DNA of 64,000 bases from Clostridium disporicum (GTDB lineage: Bacteria; Bacillota; Clostridia; Clostridiales; Clostridiaceae): the NCBI RefSeq assembly GCF_001405015.1, contig NZ_CYZX01000004.1, forward strand, positions 142,558 to 206,557, in the 5' to 3' direction. The translations under genes and the position numbers were made by a program. Positions 16,402 to 24,352 of this stretch are shown one piece after another. The first letter of the stretch is position 1. Every line of letters starts with the position of its first letter. Under the pieces are notes generated by a model. It was given only the letters and a program-made list of their open reading frames with translations, was not told the DNA's origin and did no database searches.

Positions 16402-16617
16402 AAATAAAGTGCGAGGCACTTTGGTGAAAAGTTTGACTTCGTAAAAGGGGAAAATGTCACTGACGTGACAGTGAAAATATTGCCTATGGCAATAGTAAAA
16501 AGTGTCTACATTAGTACCTTTCACTTTAAGTTAAGTTAACTTTTCCCTGCTACGCTAGTAGCCTTTTCACTTCGTGAAGTCGACCTTTCACCAGTGAATT
16601 TCGCTCGCACTTTATTT
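16402..16617. repeat. 216-bp palindromic element with 14-bp terminal inverted repeats
   Basis: AAATAAAGTGCGAG (16402-16415) and its exact reverse complement (16604-16617) bound a segment made largely of nested palindromes: GGTGAAAAG/CCTTTCACC, GACTTC/GAAGTC, GGGGAAAA/CTTTTCCC on opposite sides, TGTCAC-TGAC-GTGACA, ATTGCCTATGGCAAT and CACTTCGTGAAGT. It is GC-richer than its surroundings and has no coding potential. It lies between convergent genes and reaches the yajC-like stop codon. It could be a MITE-like element or a very large terminator. Confidence 0.7.
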
Positions 16618-16618
16618 T

Positions 16619-16897
16619 TTAAGCAACACTTTGAATAGCATATCTAGATACAGTAACTACTACATTTTTAGCAACTTCTACATCTACAGTATCATTTCCT
16701 ACTTTAACTACTTTACCATAAACGCCACCACAGAACATAACTTTAGTTCCAGGTTTTAATTCAATATGAAATTCTTTAATTTCAGATGTTCTTTTTTTAA
16801 GGTTTTTTGCTGAGATAAATAATAATATCATAGCTGCTATTCCTACTAATACTGCTACTGTGATACATGTCCACATAACAACTTCCCAATTTATCAT
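16619..16897 (-). CDS. YajC-like small membrane protein of the PTS operon
   Basis: The protein has 92 residues: one N-terminal membrane helix (about 8-30), then a small beta-rich domain containing PGTKVMFCGGVYGKVVKVG, typical of YajC-family proteins. True YajC is an accessory subunit of SecDF, but paralogs occur in mannose-family PTS operons. ATG at 16897 is chosen: it begins one base after the EIIA stop codon and has GAGG upstream. Its role with the PTS is unknown. The stop codon abuts the palindromic element. Confidence 0.75.
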   Translation of the reverse strand: MINWEVVMWTCITVAVLVGIAAMILLFISAKNLKKRTSEIKEFHIELKPGTKVMFCGGVYGKVVKVGNDTVDVEVAKNVVVTVSRYAIQSVA

Positions 16898-16898
16898 A

Positions 16899-17330
16899 TT
16901 AGATACCATCCTCGCATTCAACATCTTCATGTACAATAAATTCAAATTTTAAAATTCCGCTTCTTCCAACTTCTAAAGCACTTTCTGATAATAAAGATAA
17001 ATCATCTATCATATCTTTAGTCATAGATATTTCAAGGGCCATAGGTAAATTTGTTCCACCTATTACTTCCATAGGTTTATTAATTTCTGTTTTCACTTCA
17101 ACTAGAGTTTTAAAAGGTGAACCTCCAGCTAAATCAGCAAGAGCTAAGATACTATCACAATTATCTAAAGATTTTAAAGAAGTATAGTATTTTTCTTTAA
17201 GAGTTTCTGTTGAGTCTGTTTCTTCAAAATCTACATATTCAACATTAATTGATTCCCCTGCAATTAGTTTTAAAGAAGAACGTAAACCTGATGCAAAGTT
17301 TCCATGACCACTAATTATTAATCCAACCAT
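16899..17330 (-). CDS. PTS EIIA, mannose/fructose family
   Basis: The first phosphoryl acceptor from HPr in the mannose-family system. The protein has 143 residues with phosphorylated His9 in ISGHGNFASGL and the ADLAGGSPF loop near residue 65-73, both typical. The ATG follows GAGAGGATG. It lies between the AgaS-like and YajC-like genes in a three-gene unit, and presumably serves the EIIB/C/D operon 2.1 kb away. Confidence 0.94.
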   Translation of the reverse strand: MVGLIISGHGNFASGLRSSLKLIAGESINVEYVDFEETDSTETLKEKYYTSLKSLDNCDSILALADLAGGSPFKTLVEVKTEINKPMEVIGGTNLPMALEISMTKDMIDDLSLLSESALEVGRSGILKFEFIVHEDVECEDGI

Positions 17331-17367
17331 ATTTATTCATCCTCTCTCAATTCCTTATAAGTTATTT

Positions 17368-18546
17368 TTATTTACATGTATATTGATATAATGTAACACC
17401 TTTAACAACACGGTTTACTTCTCCAGATGGGCAAGGGTTATCTGGTGTTAAATCCATTGATAAAGATTTTAATACTGCTAAAGTTTGTGCAAATGTAATA
17501 TATGCTAAACCTAACTCAGCATTATTTGCATTTGAATTAATATTATAAGATACTGTGTAATCAGCTAAAGTGTCTAATTCTTCTGAATGCTTGTCTGATA
17601 CAACTACTAACTTATTATTCTTTCTTTGAGAACTGATCTCTCTAATTAAATCTAATTCATATTTATAAGTATATTCATCGTTACTAACATAAATGACTGT
17701 TAATGTAGAATCATCAATGATAGATTTTGGACCATGTCTGAACCCTAATGGAGTATCAAACACTGCAACTGTTTTTCCAGCAGTTAATTCAAGCATCTTT
17801 AATGAAGATTCTTGTGATATACCTTTTAATGTATTGCTACCTAAATAAACTATTCTTTCAAAATTAAATTCATCAATTATTTTAGATGCAATTTCATAAT
17901 TATTATCTAAGAAATTTTGAGTAGAAGAGCAAACTTTATTTAACATGGATTCTTTTTGCTCTAGTTCATCTAGGTTAAAGCAAAGATATGCAGCTAGATA
18001 CATATTTGAAAAACTAGAAGTCATAGCAAATGATTGATCATGAGTTTCATCAGTAAGATTTATTGCATAGCAATTATCAAGTTCATCTGCCATTTTAGAA
18101 AGTGCACCATCTTTATTGCAAGTAATAAATAAATTATATAAATTATTACAAACTACAGAAGCAGCTTCAACAGCACCTATTGATTCTGGAGAATTACCTG
18201 AACGGCCAAAACTTACTAATAATGTTGGCTTAGTTTTTGAAAGATAATTTTCAGGTGTAGCAACTATATCTGTTGTTCCATAAGATTTAACCTTGTAATT
18301 TAATTCCTTATTTAAGTAAGAATATAATGAGTTACCAATAAACTCACTAGTACCAGCACCGGTTAAGATAACATCAAAGTCATCACATTTGATAACTTTA
18401 TCTATAAAAGATTGTATAGCTTGTTTGCTTTCTTTAATTTGATTTAATGTTTTTAACCATGTTTTAGGTTGTTGGTAAATTTCTTTTAAAGTAAATGAGG
18501 AAAGTGTTTTCTTCATTTGCTCTTCATTAATATTAAATATATTCAT
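17368..18546 (-). CDS. agaS: AgaS-like SIS-domain sugar-phosphate isomerase/deaminase
   Basis: Likely converts galactosamine-6-phosphate to tagatose-6-phosphate plus ammonia. The protein has 392 residues with two SIS domains: the first (about 50-190) contains LTGAGTSEFIGNS and SFGRSGNSPESIGA, the second (about 215-370) contains YLGSNTLKGISQESSLK and DTPLGFRHGPKS. There is no glutaminase domain, which separates it from GlmS. Context with NagA, a tagatose-type aldolase and a mannose-family PTS fits AgaS. It is the first gene of agaS-EIIA-yajC. The ATG follows GGAGGGG. Confidence 0.88.
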   Translation of the reverse strand: MNIFNINEEQMKKTLSSFTLKEIYQQPKTWLKTLNQIKESKQAIQSFIDKVIKCDDFDVILTGAGTSEFIGNSLYSYLNKELNYKVKSYGTTDIVATPENYLSKTKPTLLVSFGRSGNSPESIGAVEAASVVCNNLYNLFITCNKDGALSKMADELDNCYAINLTDETHDQSFAMTSSFSNMYLAAYLCFNLDELEQKESMLNKVCSSTQNFLDNNYEIASKIIDEFNFERIVYLGSNTLKGISQESSLKMLELTAGKTVAVFDTPLGFRHGPKSIIDDSTLTVIYVSNDEYTYKYELDLIREISSQRKNNKLVVVSDKHSEELDTLADYTVSYNINSNANNAELGLAYITFAQTLAVLKSLSMDLTPDNPCPSGEVNRVVKGVTLYQYTCK

Positions 18547-18559
18547 AAAAATATCCCCT

Positions 18560-18640
18560 CCACTGTATTTTAAACTTTATAAATTTTAAGCTGAGCTTTA
18601 TTAATTTTAATTATAATGAAGAGCTATTTAAATACAATGG
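18560..18640. promoter_or_regulatory. Divergent agaS/nagA promoter region with an imperfect inverted repeat
   Basis: CCACTGTATTTTAA (18560-18573) and TTTAAATACAATGG (18627-18640) are inverted copies matching at 12 of 14 positions, placed symmetrically between the divergent genes. This looks like paired regulator sites, plausibly for the AraC protein at 15221. A TATAAT at 18702-18707 is the likely -10 of nagA. Confidence 0.45.
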
Positions 18641-18736
18641 AAGTGCTGAAAGATATAATATGTATGTTAAAAAGTGCAAATATTAGAAAAATAAACTTAT
18701 GTATAATTAAAGTAATGATATACAAGGAGGATGACT

Positions 18737-19876
18737 ATGTTAATACAAAGTAAAAAAGTTTGGATAGCAGATCAATTTATTCCAGCTCAAATTGAGATTG
18801 ATTATAATAAAATAATTAATATTTATAACTATAATGAAAAGAGCGGAGCTCTAGATTATGGTGATAGGAGAATTGTTCCAGGATTTATAGATGTTCATTG
18901 TCATGGAGCATATGGCTTTGATACAAATGATGCTAATGAACAAGGTCTTAGAAATTGGACAAAGGGTATAGTTAGTGAGGGAGTTACATCAATACTACCA
19001 ACAACTATAACTCAAAGTAATGAAGTTCTTACTAAAGCTGTGGCTAATGTAGCTAAGGTTGTAGAGGAAGGATATGATGGAGCCGAAATATTAGGAATAC
19101 ATTTTGAGGGACCATATCTTGATATGGAGTATAAAGGAGCTCAACCGAAGCAGTTTATTACTAAACCTACAGTAAGAGAATTTCAAGCTTATCAAAGAGC
19201 AGCAAAAGGATTAATAAAATATGTAACTTTGGCAACTGAAACGGATGAGGATTATGAGCTTACAGAGTACTTGTTTAAAAATGGAATAGTTGCAAGTATA
19301 GGACATTCTGCAGCAACTTATGAAGAAGCTGTACTTGCTTTTGCACATGGAGCTAGATCACAAACCCATGTATATAATGGAATGACTCCATTTAATCATA
19401 GAAAAAATGGACTAGTTGGAGCAGCTTATAGAATTAAAGGAATGTATGGTGAAGTTATTTGTGATGGAAATCATTCAAGTTTAGCAGCTCTATATAATTT
19501 TTTCAATGCTAAGGGACCAGATTACGGAATTATGGTTACAGATGCATTAATGGCTAAAGGGTATGAGCCTGGAACTAAATTTATTTTTGGTGGAAATGAA
19601 ATAGAAATATATGAAGATGGTAGTGCTCATTTAGTTGATACTAAAGGATTGGCTGGATCTACATTAAGGATGAATGAAGGTCTTAGAATATTAGTTGAAG
19701 AAGCGATGGTACCATTTAATTATGCAATTAATGCATGTACTGTAAATCCTGCAAGATGTTTAGGAATTGACAACCGTAAGGGAAGAATAGGGGTCGGGTA
19801 TGATAGCGATTTGGTAGTTCTTAATCATGACTATTCCGTACATCAAACATATTGTTTAGGAAAGGCGATGTTGTAA
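18737..19876 (+). CDS. nagA: N-acetylglucosamine/galactosamine-6-phosphate deacetylase
   Basis: Removes acetate from an N-acetyl-hexosamine-6-phosphate in the cytoplasm. The protein has 379 residues. Amidohydrolase motifs are visible: the metal site DVHCHGAYG (about 50-58), GIHFEGPYL (about 123-131), GHSAAT (about 190) and THVYNGM (about 212). ATG at 18737 has GGAGG at the right distance; the ATG at 18731 directly touches the ribosome site. Located with AgaS, it probably acts on GalNAc-6-phosphate (AgaA role), though sequence alone cannot separate this from GlcNAc-6-phosphate. Confidence 0.92.
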   Translation: MLIQSKKVWIADQFIPAQIEIDYNKIINIYNYNEKSGALDYGDRRIVPGFIDVHCHGAYGFDTNDANEQGLRNWTKGIVSEGVTSILPTTITQSNEVLTKAVANVAKVVEEGYDGAEILGIHFEGPYLDMEYKGAQPKQFITKPTVREFQAYQRAAKGLIKYVTLATETDEDYELTEYLFKNGIVASIGHSAATYEEAVLAFAHGARSQTHVYNGMTPFNHRKNGLVGAAYRIKGMYGEVICDGNHSSLAALYNFFNAKGPDYGIMVTDALMAKGYEPGTKFIFGGNEIEIYEDGSAHLVDTKGLAGSTLRMNEGLRILVEEAMVPFNYAINACTVNPARCLGIDNRKGRIGVGYDSDLVVLNHDYSVHQTYCLGKAML

Positions 19877-20400
19877 TGAAGAAACATGTTACTAATTTGG
19901 CAGGAAATAATTTGTATTTAGACGTATATGGAAATACGGTTTATTACAATATCTTTGATAAGAAAGGCTATATTATATCAAAAGAAGTAGAGCAAAAGTT
20001 TAGATTGTTATATTACAGATATTCAATTATTGTTATAGTTTTAATCTTATTAGGAGACTATTTTAAGTCATTACAGAATACTCTTATTATAGGAGTTGGA
20101 GCTGTAGTTTTAGTAGAACTATATTTTAGAGGAATATATCTAAAAAAGCTAAAATCAATAAAGGATTTTAAGAGAGATAAAAAGGTTTCTAAGTTAGAAG
20201 TTATTGTTAGAAGCAAAGAAAAAGAAAAAATAGTGATGAAAGCATGTGCATATATGCTATTAAGTATATTAATCGTACTAAATGCAATACAACAAAACTT
20301 TAATATAGTTTTTATGATTTTAAGTGGAATAGTAGCTATATATAGTATCTATTCAGGAGTTCTTAATATAGTAGCTGTTAATAAAATGAAAAAAATATAA
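19876..20400 (+). CDS. Unknown membrane protein coupled to nagA
   Basis: The protein has 174 residues and I do not recognise a family. Four hydrophobic segments come in two pairs (about 52-66 and 73-90; about 130-145 and 149-165), separated by a very basic loop (KKLKSIKDFKRDKK). The start ATG shares a base with the nagA stop codon (TAATG), so translation is coupled, and the aldolase gene follows 42 bp later. It therefore belongs to the amino-sugar operon. It might be a transport or signalling accessory, but nothing shows this directly. Confidence 0.75.
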   Translation: MKKHVTNLAGNNLYLDVYGNTVYYNIFDKKGYIISKEVEQKFRLLYYRYSIIVIVLILLGDYFKSLQNTLIIGVGAVVLVELYFRGIYLKKLKSIKDFKRDKKVSKLEVIVRSKEKEKIVMKACAYMLLSILIVLNAIQQNFNIVFMILSGIVAIYSIYSGVLNIVAVNKMKKI

Positions 20401-20442
20401 AGTTAGCATATACAAAGTAAAAATCGAGGGAGAAGAGGTATT

Positions 20443-21294
20443 ATGGAATTAATTACAACTAAACAAATTTTAAAGCAAGCTCAAGAAGGGAATTATGCTA
20501 TAGGCGCATTTAATGTTGAAAATATGGAGATGGTTATGGCTGTTATTAGTGCAGCTGAGGAGATGAATGCTCCTGTTATAATGCAAACTACTCCATCTAC
20601 AGTAAAATATGCAGGTCTTGATTACTTTTTAGCAAATGCAAAAGTTGCTGCTAGTAAAGCGAAGGTTCCAGTAGTTATGCATCTAGATCATGGGTCAAGC
20701 TTTGAGTTAGCAGCTCAAGCACTTAGAGCAGGATATACTTCAATTATGATAGATGGATCTCATAGTGATTTTGAGAGTAATATAGAAATATCAAAGGCAG
20801 TTGTAGATATGTGTAAACCTTCAGGAGTAGCGGTTGAAGCTGAGCTTGGAAAAGTTGGAGGCAAAGAAGATGATTTAGATGGTGGAGATGGAGATTTATA
20901 TACAGATCCATTAGAAGCTAAAGAGTTTGTTGAAAGAACAGGTGTTGACTCATTAGCTATTGCAATAGGAACAGCTCATGGGATGTATAAAGGTGAACCT
21001 AAGTTAGATTTAGAAAGACTTTCAGAAATAAGAAAAGTTGTATCAGTTCCACTTGTATTACATGGAGGATCAGGTATTCCAGATTGGAAGGTACAAGAGG
21101 CAATTAAGAGAGGAATTTGTAAAGTTAATTATGCAACAGAATTAAGAATTGCTTATACGCATGGAGTAAATACGTATCTTAAAGAAAATCCTGATACAAT
21201 AGATCCTAAGAAATATAATAAAGCAGGAATTGATGAAGTTAAAAAGTTTGTAATAGAAAAGATAAAAGTTTGTGGTTGTCAAAATAAAGCATAA
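20443..21294 (+). CDS. kbaY: Class II aldolase, probable tagatose-1,6-bisphosphate aldolase (KbaY/GatY-like)
   Basis: A zinc-dependent aldolase giving dihydroxyacetone phosphate and glyceraldehyde-3-phosphate. The protein has 283 residues, the short class II form. Zinc and catalytic motifs are present: LDHGSS (about 82-87), EAELGKVGG (about 133-141), GTAHGMYKG (about 177-185) and VLHGGSG (about 205-211). Fructose-bisphosphate aldolase is the alternative; the amino-sugar operon favours the tagatose form. No tagatose-6-phosphate kinase is nearby, so PfkA or another kinase must supply the substrate. Confidence 0.87.
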   Translation: MELITTKQILKQAQEGNYAIGAFNVENMEMVMAVISAAEEMNAPVIMQTTPSTVKYAGLDYFLANAKVAASKAKVPVVMHLDHGSSFELAAQALRAGYTSIMIDGSHSDFESNIEISKAVVDMCKPSGVAVEAELGKVGGKEDDLDGGDGDLYTDPLEAKEFVERTGVDSLAIAIGTAHGMYKGEPKLDLERLSEIRKVVSVPLVLHGGSGIPDWKVQEAIKRGICKVNYATELRIAYTHGVNTYLKENPDTIDPKKYNKAGIDEVKKFVIEKIKVCGCQNKA

Positions 21295-21364
21295 GGCTAA
21301 ATGTTGGACAAGTATCGTGTAAAAAGTATCTATGTATAAAAGATATAAAATAGGTTGATAAAGA

Positions 21365-21397
21365 AAGAGGAACATATTAAATGTTCTTCTTTTTTAT
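21365..21397 (+). terminator. Intrinsic terminator of the nagA-aldolase operon
   Basis: A 12-bp stem (AAAGAGGAACAT with ATGTTCTTCTTT, one G-U pair), a 5-nt loop and a T run. Confidence 0.85.
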
Positions 21398-21471
21398 AGC
21401 TTATGATATAATTTATATGTAGAATTTTATAAGGAACAAATGAATGGTATGAAAAAATTGGGAGGGTTTAT

Positions 21472-21849
21472 ATGGGAAGAACAAATATAATTAATATTAC
21501 AAAAAGTTATTTAGATAAAAGAGGATATAATAATATAAACTTTGATAATGGATATGGAGTTGTTGTTTTTGAAAAGGTTAAGATATTCTTTTATCCAGGA
21601 AATGAGGTTTTAAGAATAACAGCTATACCAACAGATAGAAAGTATAAGATATATAAAGATTTTAATATAGAAGGAACCAGTATAGGAAATATACTACTTA
21701 AATACCAGCCAGATAAAAGTAATTCAGAGTTAATGTATGATATTTATGAGAAGTATGTAACTGATTCAAATATTGATAAAGTAGCAATATTTTTCTTAAA
21801 TAATACACAGGATATTTTTAATGACGTTGAAAGTGATGAGTTGCACTAG
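21472..21849 (+). CDS. Hypothetical protein
   Basis: A soluble protein of 125 residues with alternating beta/alpha character and no recognised motif. The ATG follows GGGAGGG, and it is flanked by its own terminators, so it is a single-gene unit. An upstream TATAAT-like -10 (near 21410) is present. Function unknown. Confidence 0.75.
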   Translation: MGRTNIINITKSYLDKRGYNNINFDNGYGVVVFEKVKIFFYPGNEVLRITAIPTDRKYKIYKDFNIEGTSIGNILLKYQPDKSNSELMYDIYEKYVTDSNIDKVAIFFLNNTQDIFNDVESDELH

Positions 21850-21868
21850 GTAAAAGTTAAATAGGAAT

Positions 21869-21908
21869 AAAAAAACTAGTAGATTAATTTTAATTCTACT
21901 AGTTTTTT
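21869..21908 (+). terminator. Intrinsic terminator
   Basis: AAAAACTAGTAGA pairs with TCTACTAGTTTTT around an AT-rich loop, followed by T. Confidence 0.82.
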
Positions 21909-22221
21909 ATTTGTTTTTAATATTATTGAAAAACTTTTTAAGCAATTTTAAGTAGTATTCTTTTATGATTTTAAAAAGAAAAAAGTTAGGTATATAAAAA
22001 ATAAAACTTAATTGATAAATCTTCAATTTAAAGAGTTTTTTTGATATTCGAATTAACAAAATGGTTAAATAAATAAACTATAATTAATAAAATGATAAAT
22101 ATAAATGCTGATATATATAAATTTACCATAAAGTTCTTGAAAAAACTATCAAAATGATATAATATATAGACAAGAGAAATAAGAGGTAAAAAACCAGTTA
22201 TTAACCGAAGGAGGACGAATA
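21909..22221 (+). other. AT-rich leader/promoter region of the NSS transporter gene
   Basis: About 310 bp without a credible gene. A TATAAT (about 22159-22164) preceded by TTCTTGAA (about 22134) is the probable promoter of the transporter gene; the rest is homopolymer-rich AT sequence in which I see no structure. Confidence 0.4.
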
Positions 22222-23736
22222 GTGGATAACTCAAGAGAACAATGGGGATCGAAATTAGGATTTATTTTGGCTGCAGTAGGATCGGCAGTAGGATTAGGAA
22301 ACATATGGAGATTTCCATATGTAGTTTATGAAAATGGAGGAGGAGCTTTTTTAGTTCCATACTTTGTTGCTATATTTACAGCAGGTATACCTATATTAAT
22401 ACTTGAATATGGAATGGGGCATAAATTTAGAGGATCAACACCTCTTTCAATTGCTAGAGCAAATAAAAAGTGGGAATGGCTTGGATGGTGGCCAGTGGTT
22501 ACAGCATTTTTTATTTTAAGTTATTATTCAATGATATTAAGTTGGGCTATGAAATATTTTACACTAAGCTTTAATAAAGGCTGGGGAAGTAATACAGATG
22601 CATTTTTCCATAATGACTTTTTACAGCTTACTAGTTCACCGTTTGAGCTAGGAAATATTATATGGGCTGTTCTTATAGGAATATTTTTAGTTTGGGGAAT
22701 AGGTTGGTTTATATGTTATAAAGGTGTTAAAGGTGGAATTGAGAAATTAAATAAAGTATTATTACCGATATTAATAGGGATAATGGTTATTATAGTTGTT
22801 AGAGGAGTAACTTTAGAAGGAGCTACTTTAGGATTAAATAAATTATTTACTCCAGATTGGAGCAGGCTTACAGATCCGAAGGTTTGGATATCAGCTTATG
22901 GACAAGTATTCTATTCATTAAGCTTAGCAATGGGAATAATGATGACTTATTCAAGTTACTTACCTAAGAAAACAGATATAAATAATAGTGCTTTCATGAC
23001 TGCTTTTGCAAATTGTGGATTTGAGTTCTTATGTGCTATAGGTGTATTTGCTATTTTAGGATTTATGGCAACAAGTCAAGGTGTTGGAATAGATGAGGTT
23101 GTTTCAAGTGGAGTTGGACTTGCCTTTGTAGTATTCCCAGAAGTATTTACAGCTATGGGTTCATGGGGAACTATATTAGCAGTTTTATTCTTTGCTTGTT
23201 TAGTTTTTGCAGGATTAACTTCAGTAGTATCATTAGTCGAAGCTATAGCATCATCGGTGATAGATAAAACAAATTGGGAGCGTAAAAAGGTAGTTTCAGG
23301 AATTTGTATTTTAGGTGTGGCAATGAGTGCTATTTTTGCTACAGGTGCAGGTTTATACTTATTAGATATAATTGATAACTTTGTAAATTGCTATGCTATA
23401 GTTGGAGTAGGCTTACTTGAAGCTATATTAATAGGATGGATAATTAAACCAGAAGTTATAAGAAATCATGTAAATAAAATATCATATTTTAGAATCGGAA
23501 AATGGTGGGATTTTATAGTTAAGTTTGTAACACCAATGATGTTAATAATAATGCTAGTACAGAGTTTAACTGCTGAATTTAAGAATCCATATGCAGGATA
23601 TCCACTTGCGGCAACGCTTCTATATGGATGGGCAGTTATTGGCTTTGGAATAATATTAGGATTATTAATTAGTAAGAAACCTTGGAAAAATAAAGATTTG
23701 AATAAAGTAGATGAAGAAGAGGAGGTTGCGATTTAA
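22222..23736 (+). CDS. Neurotransmitter:sodium symporter (NSS) family transporter
   Basis: A sodium-dependent amino acid importer of 504 residues with about 12 membrane segments. The N-terminus SKLGFILAAVGSAVGLGNIWRFPY (described by position: residues about 9-32) is the NSS signature covering the sodium- and substrate-binding helix 1. The GTG start follows GAAGGAGG. It is directly followed by a 36-residue MetS-like subunit. In Corynebacterium the related MetP-MetS pair imports methionine and alanine; the substrate here is unknown but likely a hydrophobic amino acid. Confidence 0.93.
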   Translation: MDNSREQWGSKLGFILAAVGSAVGLGNIWRFPYVVYENGGGAFLVPYFVAIFTAGIPILILEYGMGHKFRGSTPLSIARANKKWEWLGWWPVVTAFFILSYYSMILSWAMKYFTLSFNKGWGSNTDAFFHNDFLQLTSSPFELGNIIWAVLIGIFLVWGIGWFICYKGVKGGIEKLNKVLLPILIGIMVIIVVRGVTLEGATLGLNKLFTPDWSRLTDPKVWISAYGQVFYSLSLAMGIMMTYSSYLPKKTDINNSAFMTAFANCGFEFLCAIGVFAILGFMATSQGVGIDEVVSSGVGLAFVVFPEVFTAMGSWGTILAVLFFACLVFAGLTSVVSLVEAIASSVIDKTNWERKKVVSGICILGVAMSAIFATGAGLYLLDIIDNFVNCYAIVGVGLLEAILIGWIIKPEVIRNHVNKISYFRIGKWWDFIVKFVTPMMLIIMLVQSLTAEFKNPYAGYPLAATLLYGWAVIGFGIILGLLISKKPWKNKDLNKVDEEEEVAI

Positions 23737-23737
23737 T

Positions 23738-23848
23738 ATGACAGGAACATCAATAATATTTTTCGCATTAGGAGCAGTAGTCCTTTGGGGTGGTTTAATC
23801 ACTACATTAACTATAACAATAAAAAATGAGAGAAAATCTGCTTCATAA
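23738..23848 (+). CDS. metS: MetS-like small subunit of the NSS transporter
   Basis: A 36-residue protein, MTGTSIIFFALGAVVLWGG and so on, with one membrane helix and a short basic tail. It starts two bases after the NSS gene stop and has GGAGG inside the end of that gene, so the two are co-translated. Tiny one-helix partners of NSS transporters (MetS family) are known in Corynebacterium and many Bacillota. Size, position and topology support the call. Confidence 0.85.
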   Translation: MTGTSIIFFALGAVVLWGGLITTLTITIKNERKSAS

Positions 23849-23920
23849 AAATAAAGAATTATACTTAGAAGATAGATTAACTTTAATTCACACAGTTTAA
23901 TAAGAATATCATTACTATAT

Positions 23921-23963
23921 AAAAAATAGAGCTATACAGATTTTTGTATAACTCTATTTTTAT
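23921..23963 (+). terminator. Intrinsic terminator of the NSS operon
   Basis: AAAAATAGAG-x-TATACA pairs with TGTATA-x-CTCTATTTTT, followed by T. Confidence 0.82.
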
Positions 23964-23997
23964 TTGAATTTAAATTTGAAAAGTTGAAAAACTATTA

Positions 23998-24060
23998 TTG
24001 ACAGTTAGAAAAAAAAGAGTATAATGAGGTTAAAACACACCCCCCACCTGGGAGGGGGTA
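23998..24060 (+). promoter_or_regulatory. csoR-copA promoter and GC-rich CsoR operator
   Basis: TTGACA at 23998-24003 and TATAAT at 24020-24025 (16-bp spacing) are followed by a near-palindrome at about 24037-24060, CACCCCCCACCTGGGAGGGGG with flanking AC/TA. Such runs of C opposite runs of G are typical CsoR operators and are striking in this AT-rich genome. Copper binding to CsoR should release it and derepress the operon. Confidence 0.82.
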
Positions 24061-24070
24061 AGGAGGAAAT

Positions 24071-24331
24071 ATGGACGAAAGAAAGAATGCTATTCAAAGT
24101 TTAAAAGTAGCTAAAGGACAAATTGAAGGAATAATAAATATGATTGAAGATGAGAGATATTGTGTTGATATTTCAAACCAAATAATAGCAGTACAATCAT
24201 TATTAAAAAAAGCTAATATGCAAATCCTAAGAAGACATATAAATCACTGTGTTTCCGATGCAATATTAGAAAATAAAGGTGAAGAAAAGATAGATGAAAT
24301 TATGAAAATATTTGAGAAAATATCAAAGTAA
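24071..24331 (+). CDS. csoR: Copper-sensing repressor CsoR
   Basis: An all-helical DNA-binding repressor of 86 residues. The copper ligand triad is visible as Cys31, His56 and Cys60, with the same spacing (25 and 4) as in characterised CsoR proteins. It binds operator DNA in the absence of Cu(I). It is the first gene of the csoR-copA-copZ operon; ATG follows GGAGG, directly downstream of the GC-rich operator. Confidence 0.95.
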   Translation: MDERKNAIQSLKVAKGQIEGIINMIEDERYCVDISNQIIAVQSLLKKANMQILRRHINHCVSDAILENKGEEKIDEIMKIFEKISK

Positions 24332-24352
24332 TGATAAGAGGTGATATAAAAA

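Noticed and set aside
22028..22234. 68-codon minus-strand frame with two hydrophobic stretches
   Set aside because: It starts inside the ribosome site and start codon of the NSS gene on the other strand and has no ribosome site; AT-rich reverse frames readily look hydrophobic.
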